Position numbers and translations under genes: made by a program. Source: Lacinutrix mariniflava (GTDB taxonomy: Bacteria; Bacteroidota; Bacteroidia; Flavobacteriales; Flavobacteriaceae). Taken from it: a DNA stretch of 64,000 bases. The notes below the pieces were generated by a model. It searched no databases, was not told where the DNA came from, and saw only the letters and a list, made by a program, of their open reading frames with translations. Positions 17,699 to 27,478 of the stretch are shown here, in pieces. The stretch spans positions 1 through 64,000 of the forward strand of contig NZ_LIQG01000024.1 of the NCBI RefSeq assembly GCF_001418015.1, given 5' to 3'. Each line of letters opens with the position of its first letter. The first letter of the stretch is position 1.

Positions 17699-18427
17699 TT
17701 AAGAAAGCCCCAACATTAGTAAGGCTGCTAAGCTACCACCAACTAAAGGAGCTACAACCGGAATCCAAGCGTAAGACCAATCGCTTTTCGCTTTATTTTT
17801 AATTGGAAGAATAGCATGCATAATTCTAGGTCCCAAATCACGAGCAGGATTAATAGCATAACCAGTTGTACCTCCAAGAGATAAACCAATTGACCAAACT
17901 AAAAAGGCAACTGGTAACGCTCCAAGAGAACCTAAACCAACTACAGTTTCGGTATCTGTAATACTAGCGTTTGTGAAATAAAATATAGTGAAGAGTAACA
18001 CAAAAGTTCCTATTGCTTCACTAAAAAAATTTGTAAATGTATTTCTAATTGCCGGAGCAGTACAGAAAACTGCTTTTTTTGCACTTGCGTCTTCTGTAGC
18101 TTCAAAGTGACTTTTATACATGAGCCAAACGGTTGAAGACCCAATCATGGCTCCAATCATTTGAGCTAAAACAAACAATGGAACATCTGCCCATGGAAAC
18201 TTTCCTGCTACTGCCAAAGCAACTGTTACTGCTGGATTAATATGCGCACCACTATGAGGTCCTGCAATAACCACCGCAACATAAACTGCTAAAGCCCATC
18301 CTGTTGTAATAACAATCCAACCACTATTGTTCCCAATGGTTTTATTTAATACAACATTAGCTACAACACCTCCTCCTAATAAAATTAAAATGGCGGTTCC
18401 AATAATTTCTGCTACAAATGGTGTCAT
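17699..18427 (-). CDS. glpF: Glycerol facilitator (aquaglyceroporin)
   Basis: MIP-family inner-membrane channel for glycerol uptake. Six hydrophobic segments surround two NPA half-helices: NPA at 64-66 (GAHINPAVTVA) and NPARD at 193-197 (GYAINPARDLGPR). An Asp following the second NPAR is characteristic of glycerol channels rather than water-only aquaporins. At 242 residues it has normal length. It starts 5 bases after the glpK stop, so it is translated from the same transcript as glpD and glpK. Confidence 0.95.
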   Translation of the reverse strand: MTPFVAEIIGTAILILLGGGVVANVVLNKTIGNNSGWIVITTGWALAVYVAVVIAGPHSGAHINPAVTVALAVAGKFPWADVPLFVLAQMIGAMIGSSTVWLMYKSHFEATEDASAKKAVFCTAPAIRNTFTNFFSEAIGTFVLLFTIFYFTNASITDTETVVGLGSLGALPVAFLVWSIGLSLGGTTGYAINPARDLGPRIMHAILPIKNKAKSDWSYAWIPVVAPLVGGSLAALLMLGLS

Positions 18428-18432
18428 CTTTT

Positions 18433-19935
18433 TTATTTTAAATTATTAGTTGTCCAGTATTCGAGAGCATCAATTGCTCTGTACCAACCTTTAATATTGG
18501 TTTCAGTTTCTGTTCTATCTTCAATTGGTTTAAACGTTTTATCTATTTCCCAAATATTTTGAATTTCTTCAGTACTTTCCCAATAACCAACAGCTAATCC
18601 CGCCAAAAATGCTGCGCCCATTGCTGTGGTTTCTACTGTTTTTGGTCGAACGGTTTGCGTGTTTAACACATCAGACTGAAATTGCATCAACATATTATTA
18701 ATCGTTGCACCACCATCTACTCGTAATTCTTGAATAGAAATATCCGCATCTGCCTCCATGGCTTTTAAAATATCCATAGTTTGAAATGCTATAGACTCCA
18801 AGGCAGCTCTTGCAATATGAGCATCTGTACTCCCTCTAGTTAACCCGAACAGTGTTCCTTTGGCATGTTGATTCCAATGCGGAGCTCCTAAACCTGCAAA
18901 AGCAGGTACAAAATAAACACCATCTGAACTATCTACAGAACAGGCAAGTTTCTCTACTTCAGAAGAATTTCTAATAATCTTTAAACCGTCACGTAACCAT
19001 TGTACAACGGCTCCAGCTATAAACACACTCCCTTCTAGAGCATAAGTTGTTTTTCCATTAATCTTCCAAGCGACTGTTGTTAATAAATTGTTTTTTGAAA
19101 CAATAGGTTTATCTCCAATATTCATGAGCATAAAGCAACCTGTACCATATGTATTCTTTACCATCCCTGGTTTTGTACACATCTGCCCAAATAATGCAGC
19201 TTGTTGATCGCCCGCAATACCGGCAATTGGAATTTTTGTATCGTAAAATGTTGATTTTGTGTGACCGTACACTTCACTAGATTGTTTTACTTTAGGCAAC
19301 ATGCTTTTTGGAATTGTTAACAATTCTAAAAGCTCATCGTCCCAATCCATTGTATTAATATTAAACATCAAGGTTCTGGATGCATTAGTAACATCTGTAA
19401 TGTGTTGTTCTCCTTTCGTAAAGTTCCAAATTAACCACGTATCAATAGTTCCTAAAATTAAATCTCCGGCTTCAGCCTTTTCGCGAGCGCCTTCAACATT
19501 ATCAAGAATCCATTTCACTTTAGTTCCAGAAAAATACGAATCTATAACCAATCCTGTTTTTTCTCTAACAAGATCATTCTTACCTTGTTTTTTTAACTCA
19601 TCACAATAATCTGATGTTCGCTTATCCTGCCATACAATAGCATTATACACTGGCTTCCCAGTATTCTTATCCCAAACAACAACGGTTTCTCGTTGGTTAG
19701 TGATACCAATAGCTGCAATATTCTGCGAATCGAGTCCTTTTTTTGCAAGCGCCTCTGCAGCCACACCCGTTTGTGTAGACCAAATTTCTAATGGATCGTG
19801 CTCTACCCATCCTGGCTTTGGAAAATATTGGGTAAATTCTTTTTGTGCCATAGACACGATATTACCTTTTTTATCAAAAACAATAGCCCTAGAGCTCGTT
19901 GTTCCTTGATCTAATGACAGAATATATTTTCCCAT
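18433..19935 (-). CDS. glpK: Glycerol kinase
   Basis: FGGY-family kinase converting glycerol to glycerol-3-phosphate with ATP in the cytoplasm. Begins [21 protein letters not shown], the family's phosphate-1 motif. It then shows [37 protein letters not shown] and the C-terminal [18 protein letters not shown] and [16 protein letters not shown] signatures. Its 500 residues are full length. It lies between glpD (53-base gap) and glpF (5-base gap) in a complete uptake-and-oxidation cassette. Confidence 0.97.
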   Translation of the reverse strand: MGKYILSLDQGTTSSRAIVFDKKGNIVSMAQKEFTQYFPKPGWVEHDPLEIWSTQTGVAAEALAKKGLDSQNIAAIGITNQRETVVVWDKNTGKPVYNAIVWQDKRTSDYCDELKKQGKNDLVREKTGLVIDSYFSGTKVKWILDNVEGAREKAEAGDLILGTIDTWLIWNFTKGEQHITDVTNASRTLMFNINTMDWDDELLELLTIPKSMLPKVKQSSEVYGHTKSTFYDTKIPIAGIAGDQQAALFGQMCTKPGMVKNTYGTGCFMLMNIGDKPIVSKNNLLTTVAWKINGKTTYALEGSVFIAGAVVQWLRDGLKIIRNSSEVEKLACSVDSSDGVYFVPAFAGLGAPHWNQHAKGTLFGLTRGSTDAHIARAALESIAFQTMDILKAMEADADISIQELRVDGGATINNMLMQFQSDVLNTQTVRPKTVETTAMGAAFLAGLAVGYWESTEEIQNIWEIDKTFKPIEDRTETETNIKGWYRAIDALEYWTTNNLK

Positions 19936-19988
19936 TATAGTGAGTTTTAGTTAAAATTTATTGAAGAAAATTTTCGAATAAATGTATA

Positions 19989-21554
19989 TTATTTTAAAAC
20001 GTATTGGTCTGAAATTTCTATGAATTCAGATATTTGCTGTGTTCTCCAACCGTCTGTTTCATTTAGCTCCAAACGAATAATTTCACCAACCATTGGTGCA
20101 ATTTCTATAGCAGCTTTAGCATCTAAAAATAGCACTCTCACACGTCTTGCTAAAACATCTTCAATGGTTCTTGCCATTTCATGTCGTACCGCAAAAACAA
20201 CCTCAGCTTTTGTAAATTGTAATCTTGGATGCAAGCGTTCAGACAAACTAGGATTTTCTTCAATTAATTTCTCAATTTTCTTTTTATCCGTTCCATAAAT
20301 ATATAAATGGTTGGAACGATCTACAGTACCATTTGCTCCATGAATAAGTAAATCTTTCGTTGCGCACTTCGCGCTAGGTAATTTTTTTAATTCAATTATC
20401 TTATCTACAGTATCTTGAGCCATACGTCTATAAGTAGTCCATTTCCCTCCAGTGATGGTGATTAATTCAGAATCTGAAACTATAATTTTATGACTTCTAG
20501 AGATTTCTTTAGTTTTTTCAGATTTATCTTTTGGAGCCGCTAATGGGCGCAAACCAGCAAAAACACTCAACACATCGTCCTTAGTTGCTTTTTTATTTAG
20601 ATACCTATTGGCAGTTTCAAGGATAAAATCTACTTCTTCGTCTAATGGTTTTGGCTCTAAACTATGACTATCTAATAATGTATCTGTTGTTCCTACAACT
20701 ACTTTATCATGCCATGGCACCAAGAATAATACACGACCATCATCCGTTTTCGGGATCATGATTGCATCGTTTCCTGGCAAGAACGACTTATCAAAAACCA
20801 AATGAACACCTTGACTTGGTCTAATAGTGTTTTTAGCAGAAATATCATCCATTTTTAAAACCTCATCGGTAAAAACACCTGTGGCGTTAATTACTGTTTT
20901 TGCATGTAATACATATTCTTTATTTGTTTCTGCATCAATCGCGACAACACCATTAACTATGCCTTTTTCATCCTTTAAAAGATTTTTAACTTTACAATGA
21001 TTTATAGCAGTTGCTCCATTTTCTATGCAACTTTGCGCAATGTTTATGGCTAACCTAGAATCATCAAACTGACCATCATGATATACCACTCCTCCTTTTA
21101 GACCAGACGCCTTTAGAGTAGATAACCTTGATATAGTTTCAGATTTCTTTATTCTAACAGATTTCCCGAAGCTCAATTTCCCTGAAAGAAAATCGTAAAC
21201 CTTTAATCCAACCGTGTAAAAAATATTATCCCACAATCTATAATTAGGAATAATAAAAGATTGATTACTCACTAAATGTGAAGCATTTTTAAGCATTAAG
21301 CCTCTCTCGTACAAAGCTTCACGCACGAGATCAATATTACCTTGAGCTAAATACCTAACACCTCCATGCACCAACTTAGTACTTCTACTTGACGTTCCTT
21401 TTGCAAAATCGACTTGCTCTAGCAATAATGTTTTATATCCTCTCGTTGCACAATCTAAAGCAACTCCCAATCCTGTCGCACCACCACCAACGATAATAAC
21501 ATCCCAGTTTTTAGGAGTTTCTATCTCATTTATTAAGGCTTCTCTTTTGAACAC
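19989..21554 (-). CDS. glpD: Glycerol-3-phosphate dehydrogenase (FAD-dependent)
   Basis: Membrane-associated flavoenzyme oxidising glycerol-3-phosphate to dihydroxyacetone phosphate and passing electrons to the quinone pool. The Rossmann FAD motif (WDVIIVGGGATGLGVALDCATRG) lies near the N-terminus. GTSSRSTKLVHGGVRYL, TINATGVF-type NATGVFTDEVL, RPSQGVHLVFD and ITGGKWTTYRRMA mark the family. Its 521 residues are typical. The start codon is GTG (21552-21554); no ATG is near and the following residues are in family register. A TAnnTTTG box at 21583-21590 fits as its promoter, and the repeats at 21607-21647 fit as its operator. First gene of glpDKF. Confidence 0.95.
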   Translation of the reverse strand: MFKREALINEIETPKNWDVIIVGGGATGLGVALDCATRGYKTLLLEQVDFAKGTSSRSTKLVHGGVRYLAQGNIDLVREALYERGLMLKNASHLVSNQSFIIPNYRLWDNIFYTVGLKVYDFLSGKLSFGKSVRIKKSETISRLSTLKASGLKGGVVYHDGQFDDSRLAINIAQSCIENGATAINHCKVKNLLKDEKGIVNGVVAIDAETNKEYVLHAKTVINATGVFTDEVLKMDDISAKNTIRPSQGVHLVFDKSFLPGNDAIMIPKTDDGRVLFLVPWHDKVVVGTTDTLLDSHSLEPKPLDEEVDFILETANRYLNKKATKDDVLSVFAGLRPLAAPKDKSEKTKEISRSHKIIVSDSELITITGGKWTTYRRMAQDTVDKIIELKKLPSAKCATKDLLIHGANGTVDRSNHLYIYGTDKKKIEKLIEENPSLSERLHPRLQFTKAEVVFAVRHEMARTIEDVLARRVRVLFLDAKAAIEIAPMVGEIIRLELNETDGWRTQQISEFIEISDQYVLK

Positions 21555-21582
21555 TGATTCTTTTATTTTTTACAATTAGTTT

Positions 21583-21615
21583 CAAATATATTAAAATTAA
21601 TCCAAAATGAAACAA
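21583..21615 (-). promoter_or_regulatory. Promoter of glpDKF
   Basis: Minus-strand TATATTTG (21590-21583) matches the Bacteroidota -7 consensus TAnnTTTG. A TTG lies 22 bases upstream (21615-21613). The predicted start of transcription falls a few bases past the box, leaving a leader of about 20-25 bases before the GTG. Confidence 0.65.
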
Positions 21616-21647
21616 AACGAAACTAAATTTTGATAAACCGAAATAAA
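21607..21647. promoter_or_regulatory. Phased direct repeats between glpD and glpR, putative GlpR operator
   Basis: TGAAACAAA (21608), CGAAACTAA (21618) and CGAAATAAA (21639) are near-identical copies 10 and 21 bases apart. The first overlaps the upstream promoter element of glpD and the last faces glpR. DeoR-family repressors commonly bind repeats in the shared control region with their target. Assignment to this GlpR is inferred from position. Confidence 0.45.
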
Positions 21648-21684
21648 CTATAGAATATAATCACTTCATATTGCTTCGTTTTTA

Positions 21685-21692
21685 TATATTTG
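21685..21692 (+). promoter_or_regulatory. TAnnTTTG box just before the glpR start codon
   Basis: TATATTTG lies only 5 bases before the ATG at 21698. If this box is used, the mRNA would begin at or next to the start codon, giving a leaderless or nearly leaderless message. No TTG is seen at the usual spacing; the nearest, at 21671, is only 11 bases upstream. Confidence 0.4.
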
Positions 21693-21697
21693 TTTAT

Positions 21698-22453
21698 ATG
21701 AAGAGACACGAAGACATACTAAATAGGCTTGCTAAAGAAAAACACCTCGAAGTTTTAGAACTATGTGAGATTTTAGATGTATCTGCAGTAACAATTAGAA
21801 AAGACTTAAAACTTCTAGAACAAAAAGGACTATTACATAGAACTCACGGCGGAGCATCTCTAGAAAATCCTTACATCAACGAACGTACTGTTATTGATAA
21901 GGAGAAGGTTTCCGTAGAAGAAAAAAATGGCATAGCCCAAATGGCTGCTAGCAGAATTGTAGAAAACGACTCTATATTAATTGCATCAGGAACAACGGTT
22001 CAAGCACTATCTAAATTTATTCAACCAAAAAACAAATTAACAGTAATTACATCTTCTCTTCATGTTGTGTTAAACTTAATTCACGATAAGAGTATTGAAA
22101 TCCTTCAACTTGGTGGCTACATTAGACATAGTTCCGCTTCTGTTATTGGTAATTACACTGAATATATCTTAAAGAATATTTCATGTAGTAAATTATTTTT
22201 AGGTGTTGATGGTATTGATTTGGAATATGGTTTATCGACAACCAATTTAGAAGAAGCTGAACTGAACAAAAAAATGCTGAATTCTGCTCAGAAAATTATT
22301 GTTTTAGCCGATTCTTCAAAGTTTGGAAAAAAGAGTTTTGCTCGCATATGCGACCTGTCTCAAATACATGAAATAATTACCGACAAAGGCATCTCCAGTT
22401 CCATTATAAAAAAACTTAAAGAGAAAGATATTAAAGTAACCATCGTTAATTAG
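21698..22453 (+). CDS. glpR: DeoR-family transcriptional repressor, probable glycerol regulator
   Basis: A 251-residue DeoR-type protein. The N-terminal winged helix (MKRHEDILNRLAKEKHLEV, VSAVTIRKDLKLLEQKGLLHRTHGGA) is followed by the sugar-phosphate sensor domain (ILIASGTTVQALSKFI, KLFLGVDGID, IIVLADSSKFG). Such repressors usually release DNA on binding a phosphorylated metabolite, here most likely glycerol-3-phosphate given the divergent glpDKF. The frame opens at 21671, but the ATG at 21698 begins the standard DeoR N-terminus and the longer form would overlap the promoter. It is followed 17 bases later by a sulfatase gene on the same strand, so the two may be co-transcribed. Confidence 0.85.
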   Translation: MKRHEDILNRLAKEKHLEVLELCEILDVSAVTIRKDLKLLEQKGLLHRTHGGASLENPYINERTVIDKEKVSVEEKNGIAQMAASRIVENDSILIASGTTVQALSKFIQPKNKLTVITSSLHVVLNLIHDKSIEILQLGGYIRHSSASVIGNYTEYILKNISCSKLFLGVDGIDLEYGLSTTNLEEAELNKKMLNSAQKIIVLADSSKFGKKSFARICDLSQIHEIITDKGISSSIIKKLKEKDIKVTIVN

Positions 22454-22470
22454 AAATAAAATAAATTAAG

Positions 22471-23952
22471 ATGAAACAACCGCTATTAATCCTCTTATTA
22501 ATCACCCTACTTTCTTGTAACTCACAAAATAATAAGGAAATAGCTATAACTCAAGAAAAACCTAACATCCTCCTAATTATAGTTGACGACCAAGGTTATA
22601 ATGATTTCTCTCCTTTTAAAGATCACGACAAAACCATTTCTACACCCAATATCACCAGACTTGGACAAGCTGGAACTGTGTACGCACAAGCTTATGTTAC
22701 CGCACCCGTCTGCAGCCCATCGAGAGCAGGAATTATAACAGGAAAAAACCAATTTAGATGGGACAAACCCGCAAGTTGGGGACCAGGATTACCAAGTAAT
22801 GTTAAGACAATTGCCGAATATCTAAAAGAAGCTGGTTATGCAACTGCTAAAATTGGTAAAAATGATTTAGGTAGAAATTTTCACAAAAATGATGTTAGAG
22901 AATACCCATTAAATCATGGTTACGACGAGTTTTTAGGATTTTCTGCTCACGCACATGATTATTGGCTAAATTCTCAAAGTATTAAAGACCGCACGCCAGA
23001 TCCATTTGGCACCAGCGCTTTACTTGGCCCACTAATGCATAACATGGGTGAGAAAAGTTATGAAGAAGGCTATTTAACAGATATCTTTACAGATGAATCT
23101 ATAGCATTTTTAAAACAAAAACGTACCAAGCCTTTCTTTTTAACTCTATCTTATAATGCAGTCCACCATTTAATTCACGAAGTGCCAAAAAAATATTTAG
23201 ATAAGTATAACGTCAAAGAAATCCCAAATTACGAACCAGACAGCTTGATGGCTTTTAAAAAACACGATGCAGGAACATACTCTGCTTATTATGACAAATA
23301 CTCTAGAATTGGAGCCATAAATAAAAATGATTTACGCTACTACTACTTAGCCAACTTAAATTGTTTAGATGATAATATTGGACGCATACTTGACGCATTA
23401 ATAGAACAAGAATTAGACAAGAATACATTGATTGTTTTCATATCAGATAATGGAGGCTCTCCATTAACAGGTTCTAACAACGCACCACTAACAGGAGGAA
23501 AATATTCACTTTGGGAAGGCGGTATAAGAGTACCAATGGCAGTAAGTTGGCCAGGAAAAGTAGAAGCCGGAAGAATAGAAACTAAATACGTATCTGCAAC
23601 AGATATTTTGCCAACCCTAGCAAAAGCTGGAGGCGCAGTTATTACAGATAAAGACATTGACGGAATAGACCTTTTCGAAGACGCTAAAGACGATAGACTA
23701 TTGGTGTGGAAATGGCAAAAAACTTGGGCAGTACGTAAGGGTAAATGGAAAATAACAAACGCAAAAGAAAACCATTGGAAGAGCGAACCATCTACTCAAT
23801 ACATAGCTCCAATTAGAGACGATTTAACTATTAAGCTATTTGATGTAGAAAATGATCCTGGAGAACGTAACGACGTATCTAAAATGCATCCAGAAATTGT
23901 AAAAGAACTAGAAGACAACTATAAAGCTTGGTGCGAAGTTAATATCAAATAA
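22471..23952 (+). CDS. Exported S1-family sulfatase (lipoprotein)
   Basis: A 493-residue formylglycine-dependent sulfatase. The signal ends in a lipobox-like LLSC (Cys16). The metal-binding IIVDDQGYND is followed by the activation site APVCSPSRAGIITG, where Cys81 would become formylglycine. IGKNDLGRN, SDNGGSPLTGSNNAPLTGGK and SLWEGGIRVPMAVSWPG are typical of the family. It hydrolyses sulfate esters, probably on a polysaccharide, in the periplasm or on the surface; no subfamily is claimed. It starts 17 bases after glpR. No formylglycine-generating enzyme gene occurs in this window, so maturation must rely on one elsewhere. Confidence 0.9.
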   Translation: MKQPLLILLLITLLSCNSQNNKEIAITQEKPNILLIIVDDQGYNDFSPFKDHDKTISTPNITRLGQAGTVYAQAYVTAPVCSPSRAGIITGKNQFRWDKPASWGPGLPSNVKTIAEYLKEAGYATAKIGKNDLGRNFHKNDVREYPLNHGYDEFLGFSAHAHDYWLNSQSIKDRTPDPFGTSALLGPLMHNMGEKSYEEGYLTDIFTDESIAFLKQKRTKPFFLTLSYNAVHHLIHEVPKKYLDKYNVKEIPNYEPDSLMAFKKHDAGTYSAYYDKYSRIGAINKNDLRYYYLANLNCLDDNIGRILDALIEQELDKNTLIVFISDNGGSPLTGSNNAPLTGGKYSLWEGGIRVPMAVSWPGKVEAGRIETKYVSATDILPTLAKAGGAVITDKDIDGIDLFEDAKDDRLLVWKWQKTWAVRKGKWKITNAKENHWKSEPSTQYIAPIRDDLTIKLFDVENDPGERNDVSKMHPEIVKELEDNYKAWCEVNIK

Positions 23953-24360
23953 GAAGACCATGTCGTTCTTTACATCACCATTGCGTTTTTTAGCACAAAC
24001 AAGATTTAGCACCACCGAAAGAAGCATCCTGAAGCCCAAAAGTTCCTGCTTTCGAAAATGTACAATACTTCTTCATCTTCTAAATTAAAAAAACTGTGAA
24101 TTCAATAAAAAAAGACCTTTTACGCTTTAAATTGAGAATAACTTAATACAATGTTCTGGCAACAGTAGTGATGATTATCTACATCGAATACTTACCTTAA
24201 AAATTTAAAAAAATATAATTGGTTTTTCGACTCTTACTCTCATAAGGCTATATAACAATTGAGAGGTTGATTCTATTGAAGACTAAAATTAAAATCAAGG
24301 TTCATAAAAAAAAAAACATCACTTTTAGCTTACCATAAAAGAGGATTCTGAAATGTCTTT
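23953..24360. other. Intergenic stretch after the sulfatase
   Basis: About 400 bases of AT-rich sequence between the sulfatase stop and the tRNA terminator. The only coding-like item is a 28-codon minus-strand frame at 23990-24076 (see its own entry). I see no clear terminator for the sulfatase, no repeat family and no further RNA. Confidence 0.5.
23990..24076 (-). CDS. Possible 28-residue small ORF
   Basis: ATG at 24076, stop at 23990-23992. The peptide begins MKKYCTFSKAG and ends FGGAKSCLC, with Cys at 5, 26 and 28. The start follows a run resembling TAGAAG on the minus strand. The composition is not the random Lys/Asn/Ile mix expected of AT-rich spacer. The Gly-Gly followed by a short Cys-containing tail resembles a leader/core layout of some ribosomal peptides. 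There is no neighbouring maturation or export gene, so I give this low weight; it may be chance or a gene remnant. Confidence 0.2.
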   Translation of the reverse strand: MKKYCTFSKAGTFGLQDASFGGAKSCLC

Positions 24361-24396
24361 AAAACAGAAAAGTCGAAACTTTCGTTTCGACTTTTC
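24361..24396 (-). terminator. Terminator of the tRNA transcript
   Basis: AAAAGTCGAAAC and GTTTCGACTTTT form a long stem with a four-base loop. On the minus strand it is followed by CTGTTTT. It lies just past the 3' end of tRNA-Leu. Confidence 0.75.
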
Positions 24397-24401
24397 TTTT
24401 G

Positions 24402-24485
24402 TACTGAAGACGGGACTTGAACCCGTACGTCCTAATGGACATTGGATTTTAAGTCCAACGTGTCTACCAATTCCACCACTTCAGC
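24402..24485 (-). tRNA. tRNA-Leu (anticodon UAA)
   Basis: The minus strand folds as a cloverleaf. Acceptor GCTGAAG pairs with CTTCAGT, followed by discriminator A. The D arm (GTGGAATTGGTAGACAC) has the Leu type. The anticodon arm TTGGA-CTTAAAA-TCCAA has anticodon TAA. A variable arm (about TGTCCATTAGGACGT) is longer than in class I tRNAs. The T arm is ACGGG-TTCAAGT-CCCGT. CCA is not encoded. Length 84. Confidence 0.93.
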
Positions 24486-24515
24486 ATTGGAATTATTTTA
24501 ATAAAAATATCTCAG

Positions 24516-24587
24516 AGCGAAAGACGAGATTTGAACTCGCGACCCCCACCTTGGCAAGGTGATGCTCTACCCCTGAGCTACTTTCGC
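24516..24587 (-). tRNA. tRNA-Gly (anticodon GCC)
   Basis: Acceptor GCGAAAG pairs with CTTTCGC, discriminator T(U). The D arm is AGCTCAGGGGTAGAGC. The anticodon arm TCACC-TTGCCAA-GGTGG has anticodon GCC, and the T arm contains GTTCAAATC. Length 72, CCA not encoded. It lies 30 bases upstream of tRNA-Leu in the same transcript. Confidence 0.94.
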
Positions 24588-24625
24588 AGTGTTTTTATGA
24601 ACAAACAATATTGCTATTGCGGTTG

Positions 24626-24654
24626 CAAATTTAAGTCTTTTTTACAAATACCAA
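24626..24654 (-). promoter_or_regulatory. Promoter of the tRNA-Gly/tRNA-Leu transcript
   Basis: Minus-strand TTG (24654-24652), 18-base spacer, then TAAATTTG (24633-24626), an exact TAnnTTTG match. Transcription would begin about 30 bases before tRNA-Gly. Confidence 0.75.
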
Positions 24655-24683
24655 AGCGTTTTCGTAAAAACTTTTGATTTTTT

Positions 24684-27296
24684 TTATTTTTTTTCAGTCT
24701 TCACCAGCATACGCTTAATTTCATTTAATTTCATGAGCGCTTCAACAGGCGTAAGCGTATCAATATCAGTTGATAGTATTTCATCTTTAATTTGTAGCAG
24801 TAATGGGTCGTCTAAATTAAAAAAACTTAATTGCATCTCATCTTTTATCGATTTCACCTTATCTGTGAGTTCTTCGCTTGAATGTGATCGTTCTAATTTC
24901 TTTAAAATGGTATTTGCACGATGCAAAACCTGCTGAGGCATACCTGCTAATTTTGCAACATGAATTCCAAAACTATGCTCACTACCTCCTTCAACGAGTT
25001 TTCTTAAGAAAAGAACATTGTCTTTTAATTCTTTCACCGAAACATTGAAATTTTTAATACGACCAAATGTTTCGGTCATTTCATTAAGCTCGTGATAATG
25101 CGTTGCGAATAACGTTTTAGCTTTTGCTGGATGCTCATGTAAATACTCACTAATTGCCCAAGCAATCGAAATACCATCATAAGTACTAGTTCCTCTTCCT
25201 ATCTCATCTAAAAGCACCAAACTCCTTTCTGAGATATTATTAAGGATTGATGCCGTCTCATTCATCTCTACCATAAAAGTAGATTCTCCCATAGAAATAT
25301 TATCGCTTGCGCCTACTCTAGTAAAGATCTTATCCACTAAACCTATTCTTGCACTTTTTGCAGGCACAAAACTTCCTATTTGAGCCAATAGAACGATTAG
25401 AGCTGTTTGTCGCAGTATTGCAGATTTACCAGACATGTTTGGCCCAGTAATCATTATTATTTGCTGCGTTGTTCTATCTAAAAACACGTCGTTAGCAATA
25501 TACGCTTCACCAATTGGTAATTGTTTTTCAATTACTGGATGGCGACCATCTTTTATTTCTAAATCGTGAGAATCGTCTATTGTAGGATAAACGTATTTAT
25601 TATCTTTTGCTAATTGTGCAAAACCACATAAACAATCTAGTTGTCCAATTAAGTGTGCATTTTGTTGAACAGGCTTTATATATTGATGCATCCAAATCAC
25701 TAACTCCGAAAACAATTGTTGTTCGATTGCTAATATTCTTTCTTCGGCTCCAAGTATTTTACCTTCGTATTCTTTTAACTCTTCGGTAATGTAACGCTCT
25801 GCATTTACTAAGGTTTGCTTTCTAATCCATTCTTCTGGAACCTTATCTTTATGCGTATTACGTACTTCTATATAATAACCAAAAACATTGTTAGAGGCTA
25901 TTTTCAAGGAAGTGATTCCAGTACGTTCACTTTCTCTTTTAAGCATTTGATCCAAGTAGTTTTTACCTGAAGTCGATAATCCTCTAAGCTCATCTAATTC
26001 GGTAGAAAAGCCTTCAGCTATACTATTTCCTTTTAAAACATTTACTGGAGCTTCTTCGTTTAGTGTTTGTTTGATTTTACCTCTCAACACATCGCAGCTC
26101 TGTAAAGTATCTCCAATAATTTTTAGAGATTCATTTTCACTTTTAGATGACAATTCTTTTATTGGAGTTATAGCTTCTAAAGAATTTTTAAGTTGAATAA
26201 CCTCTCTAGGACTCACCTTCCCTGTAGCTACTTTAGATATTAAACGTTCAATATCTCCAATACTTTTTATGTGATCTTGAATTTTTTGATGTACATTTTT
26301 ATTACCCTTTAAAAAAGACACCACTTCGTGACGTTGTTTTATTTTTTCGACATTCTTTAATGGCAGTGCTAACCAACGTTTTAATAAACGGCCTCCCATT
26401 GCTGAACTTGTCTTATCGATAACATTAAGTAAGGTTACAGCATTATTATTTGTAGAATTGTATAATTCTAAATTTCTAATAGTAAATCGATCCATCCAAA
26501 CATACTCATCTTCGGCTATTCTAGAAACCGAGGTTATATGCTGTAATTTATTATGTTGCGTTTCTGCTAAATAATGAAGAATAGAACCTGAAGCAATAAT
26601 CCCTTCGTTTAAATCTTCGATCCCAAAACCTTTTAACGATTTTGTACTAAAATGCTTAAGTAATGTTTCGTTAGCGTAATCGGTTTGATATACCCAATCT
26701 TCTAAATTAAAAGTATGAAAATCGCTACCAAAACTCTCGTTAAACTGAAGTCGTTTTTGCTTAGACACCAACACTTCACTTGGATTAAAATTCTGAAGTA
26801 ATTTATCTATATATTCTTGATTGCCTTGACTAGTTAAAAACTCACCAGTTGAAATATCTAAAAACGAAACTCCAATTGTAGTTTTCCCGAAGTAAACAGA
26901 ACATAAAAAATTGTTTGTTTTAGACTGTAAAACCTCATCATTAAATGCAACACCAGGCGTTACCAATTCTGTAACACCACGTTTTACAATATTCTTTGTT
27001 TGTTTTGGATCCTCTAACTGATCGCAAATAGCAACACGCTCTCCAGCTTTTACCAGCTTAGGCAAATAGGTGTTTATAGAGTGGTGCGGAAAACCAGCAA
27101 GCTCTATTTCACTTTCGCTTCCTGCTCCTCTTTTGGTAAGAGTAATCCCCAAAATACCAGCAGCTTTTATAGCATCGCTTCCAAAAGTTTCGTAAAAATC
27201 TCCAACACGAAATAGCAATAAAGCATCTGGATATTTTGCTTTTATAGCATTATACTGCTTCATTAACGGTGTTACTTTTTTCGTTTTTGCTGCCAA
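24684..27296 (-). CDS. mutS: DNA mismatch repair protein MutS
   Basis: Recognises mismatches and small loops and recruits repair partners. Domain I has the mismatch-wedging GDFYETFG (Phe-x-Glu). The core and clamp are followed by the ATPase with Walker [10 protein letters not shown] near residue 616, [14 protein letters not shown], Walker [17 protein letters not shown] and [11 protein letters not shown]. The C-terminal dimerisation region is present. Its 870 residues are full length. It is transcribed alone towards the tRNAs and divergent from the RNA methyltransferase. Confidence 0.97.
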   Translation of the reverse strand: MAAKTKKVTPLMKQYNAIKAKYPDALLLFRVGDFYETFGSDAIKAAGILGITLTKRGAGSESEIELAGFPHHSINTYLPKLVKAGERVAICDQLEDPKQTKNIVKRGVTELVTPGVAFNDEVLQSKTNNFLCSVYFGKTTIGVSFLDISTGEFLTSQGNQEYIDKLLQNFNPSEVLVSKQKRLQFNESFGSDFHTFNLEDWVYQTDYANETLLKHFSTKSLKGFGIEDLNEGIIASGSILHYLAETQHNKLQHITSVSRIAEDEYVWMDRFTIRNLELYNSTNNNAVTLLNVIDKTSSAMGGRLLKRWLALPLKNVEKIKQRHEVVSFLKGNKNVHQKIQDHIKSIGDIERLISKVATGKVSPREVIQLKNSLEAITPIKELSSKSENESLKIIGDTLQSCDVLRGKIKQTLNEEAPVNVLKGNSIAEGFSTELDELRGLSTSGKNYLDQMLKRESERTGITSLKIASNNVFGYYIEVRNTHKDKVPEEWIRKQTLVNAERYITEELKEYEGKILGAEERILAIEQQLFSELVIWMHQYIKPVQQNAHLIGQLDCLCGFAQLAKDNKYVYPTIDDSHDLEIKDGRHPVIEKQLPIGEAYIANDVFLDRTTQQIIMITGPNMSGKSAILRQTALIVLLAQIGSFVPAKSARIGLVDKIFTRVGASDNISMGESTFMVEMNETASILNNISERSLVLLDEIGRGTSTYDGISIAWAISEYLHEHPAKAKTLFATHYHELNEMTETFGRIKNFNVSVKELKDNVLFLRKLVEGGSEHSFGIHVAKLAGMPQQVLHRANTILKKLERSHSSEELTDKVKSIKDEMQLSFFNLDDPLLLQIKDEILSTDIDTLTPVEALMKLNEIKRMLVKTEKK

Positions 27297-27478
27297 AGAA
27301 ATTTTGTTTTGAATGTTATTGGATATAAGTTTGCAATGTAACTAAATATTGATTTTTTTTGAAATCAATTTTAATTTAGTTATTTATTAATTATTCACAA
27401 TTTAATTAGAAGAGATTGCTACAATTCAACTGCTCATAATGCAGACTTAGCAAACTTGCAACAATAATAGATTGATTT

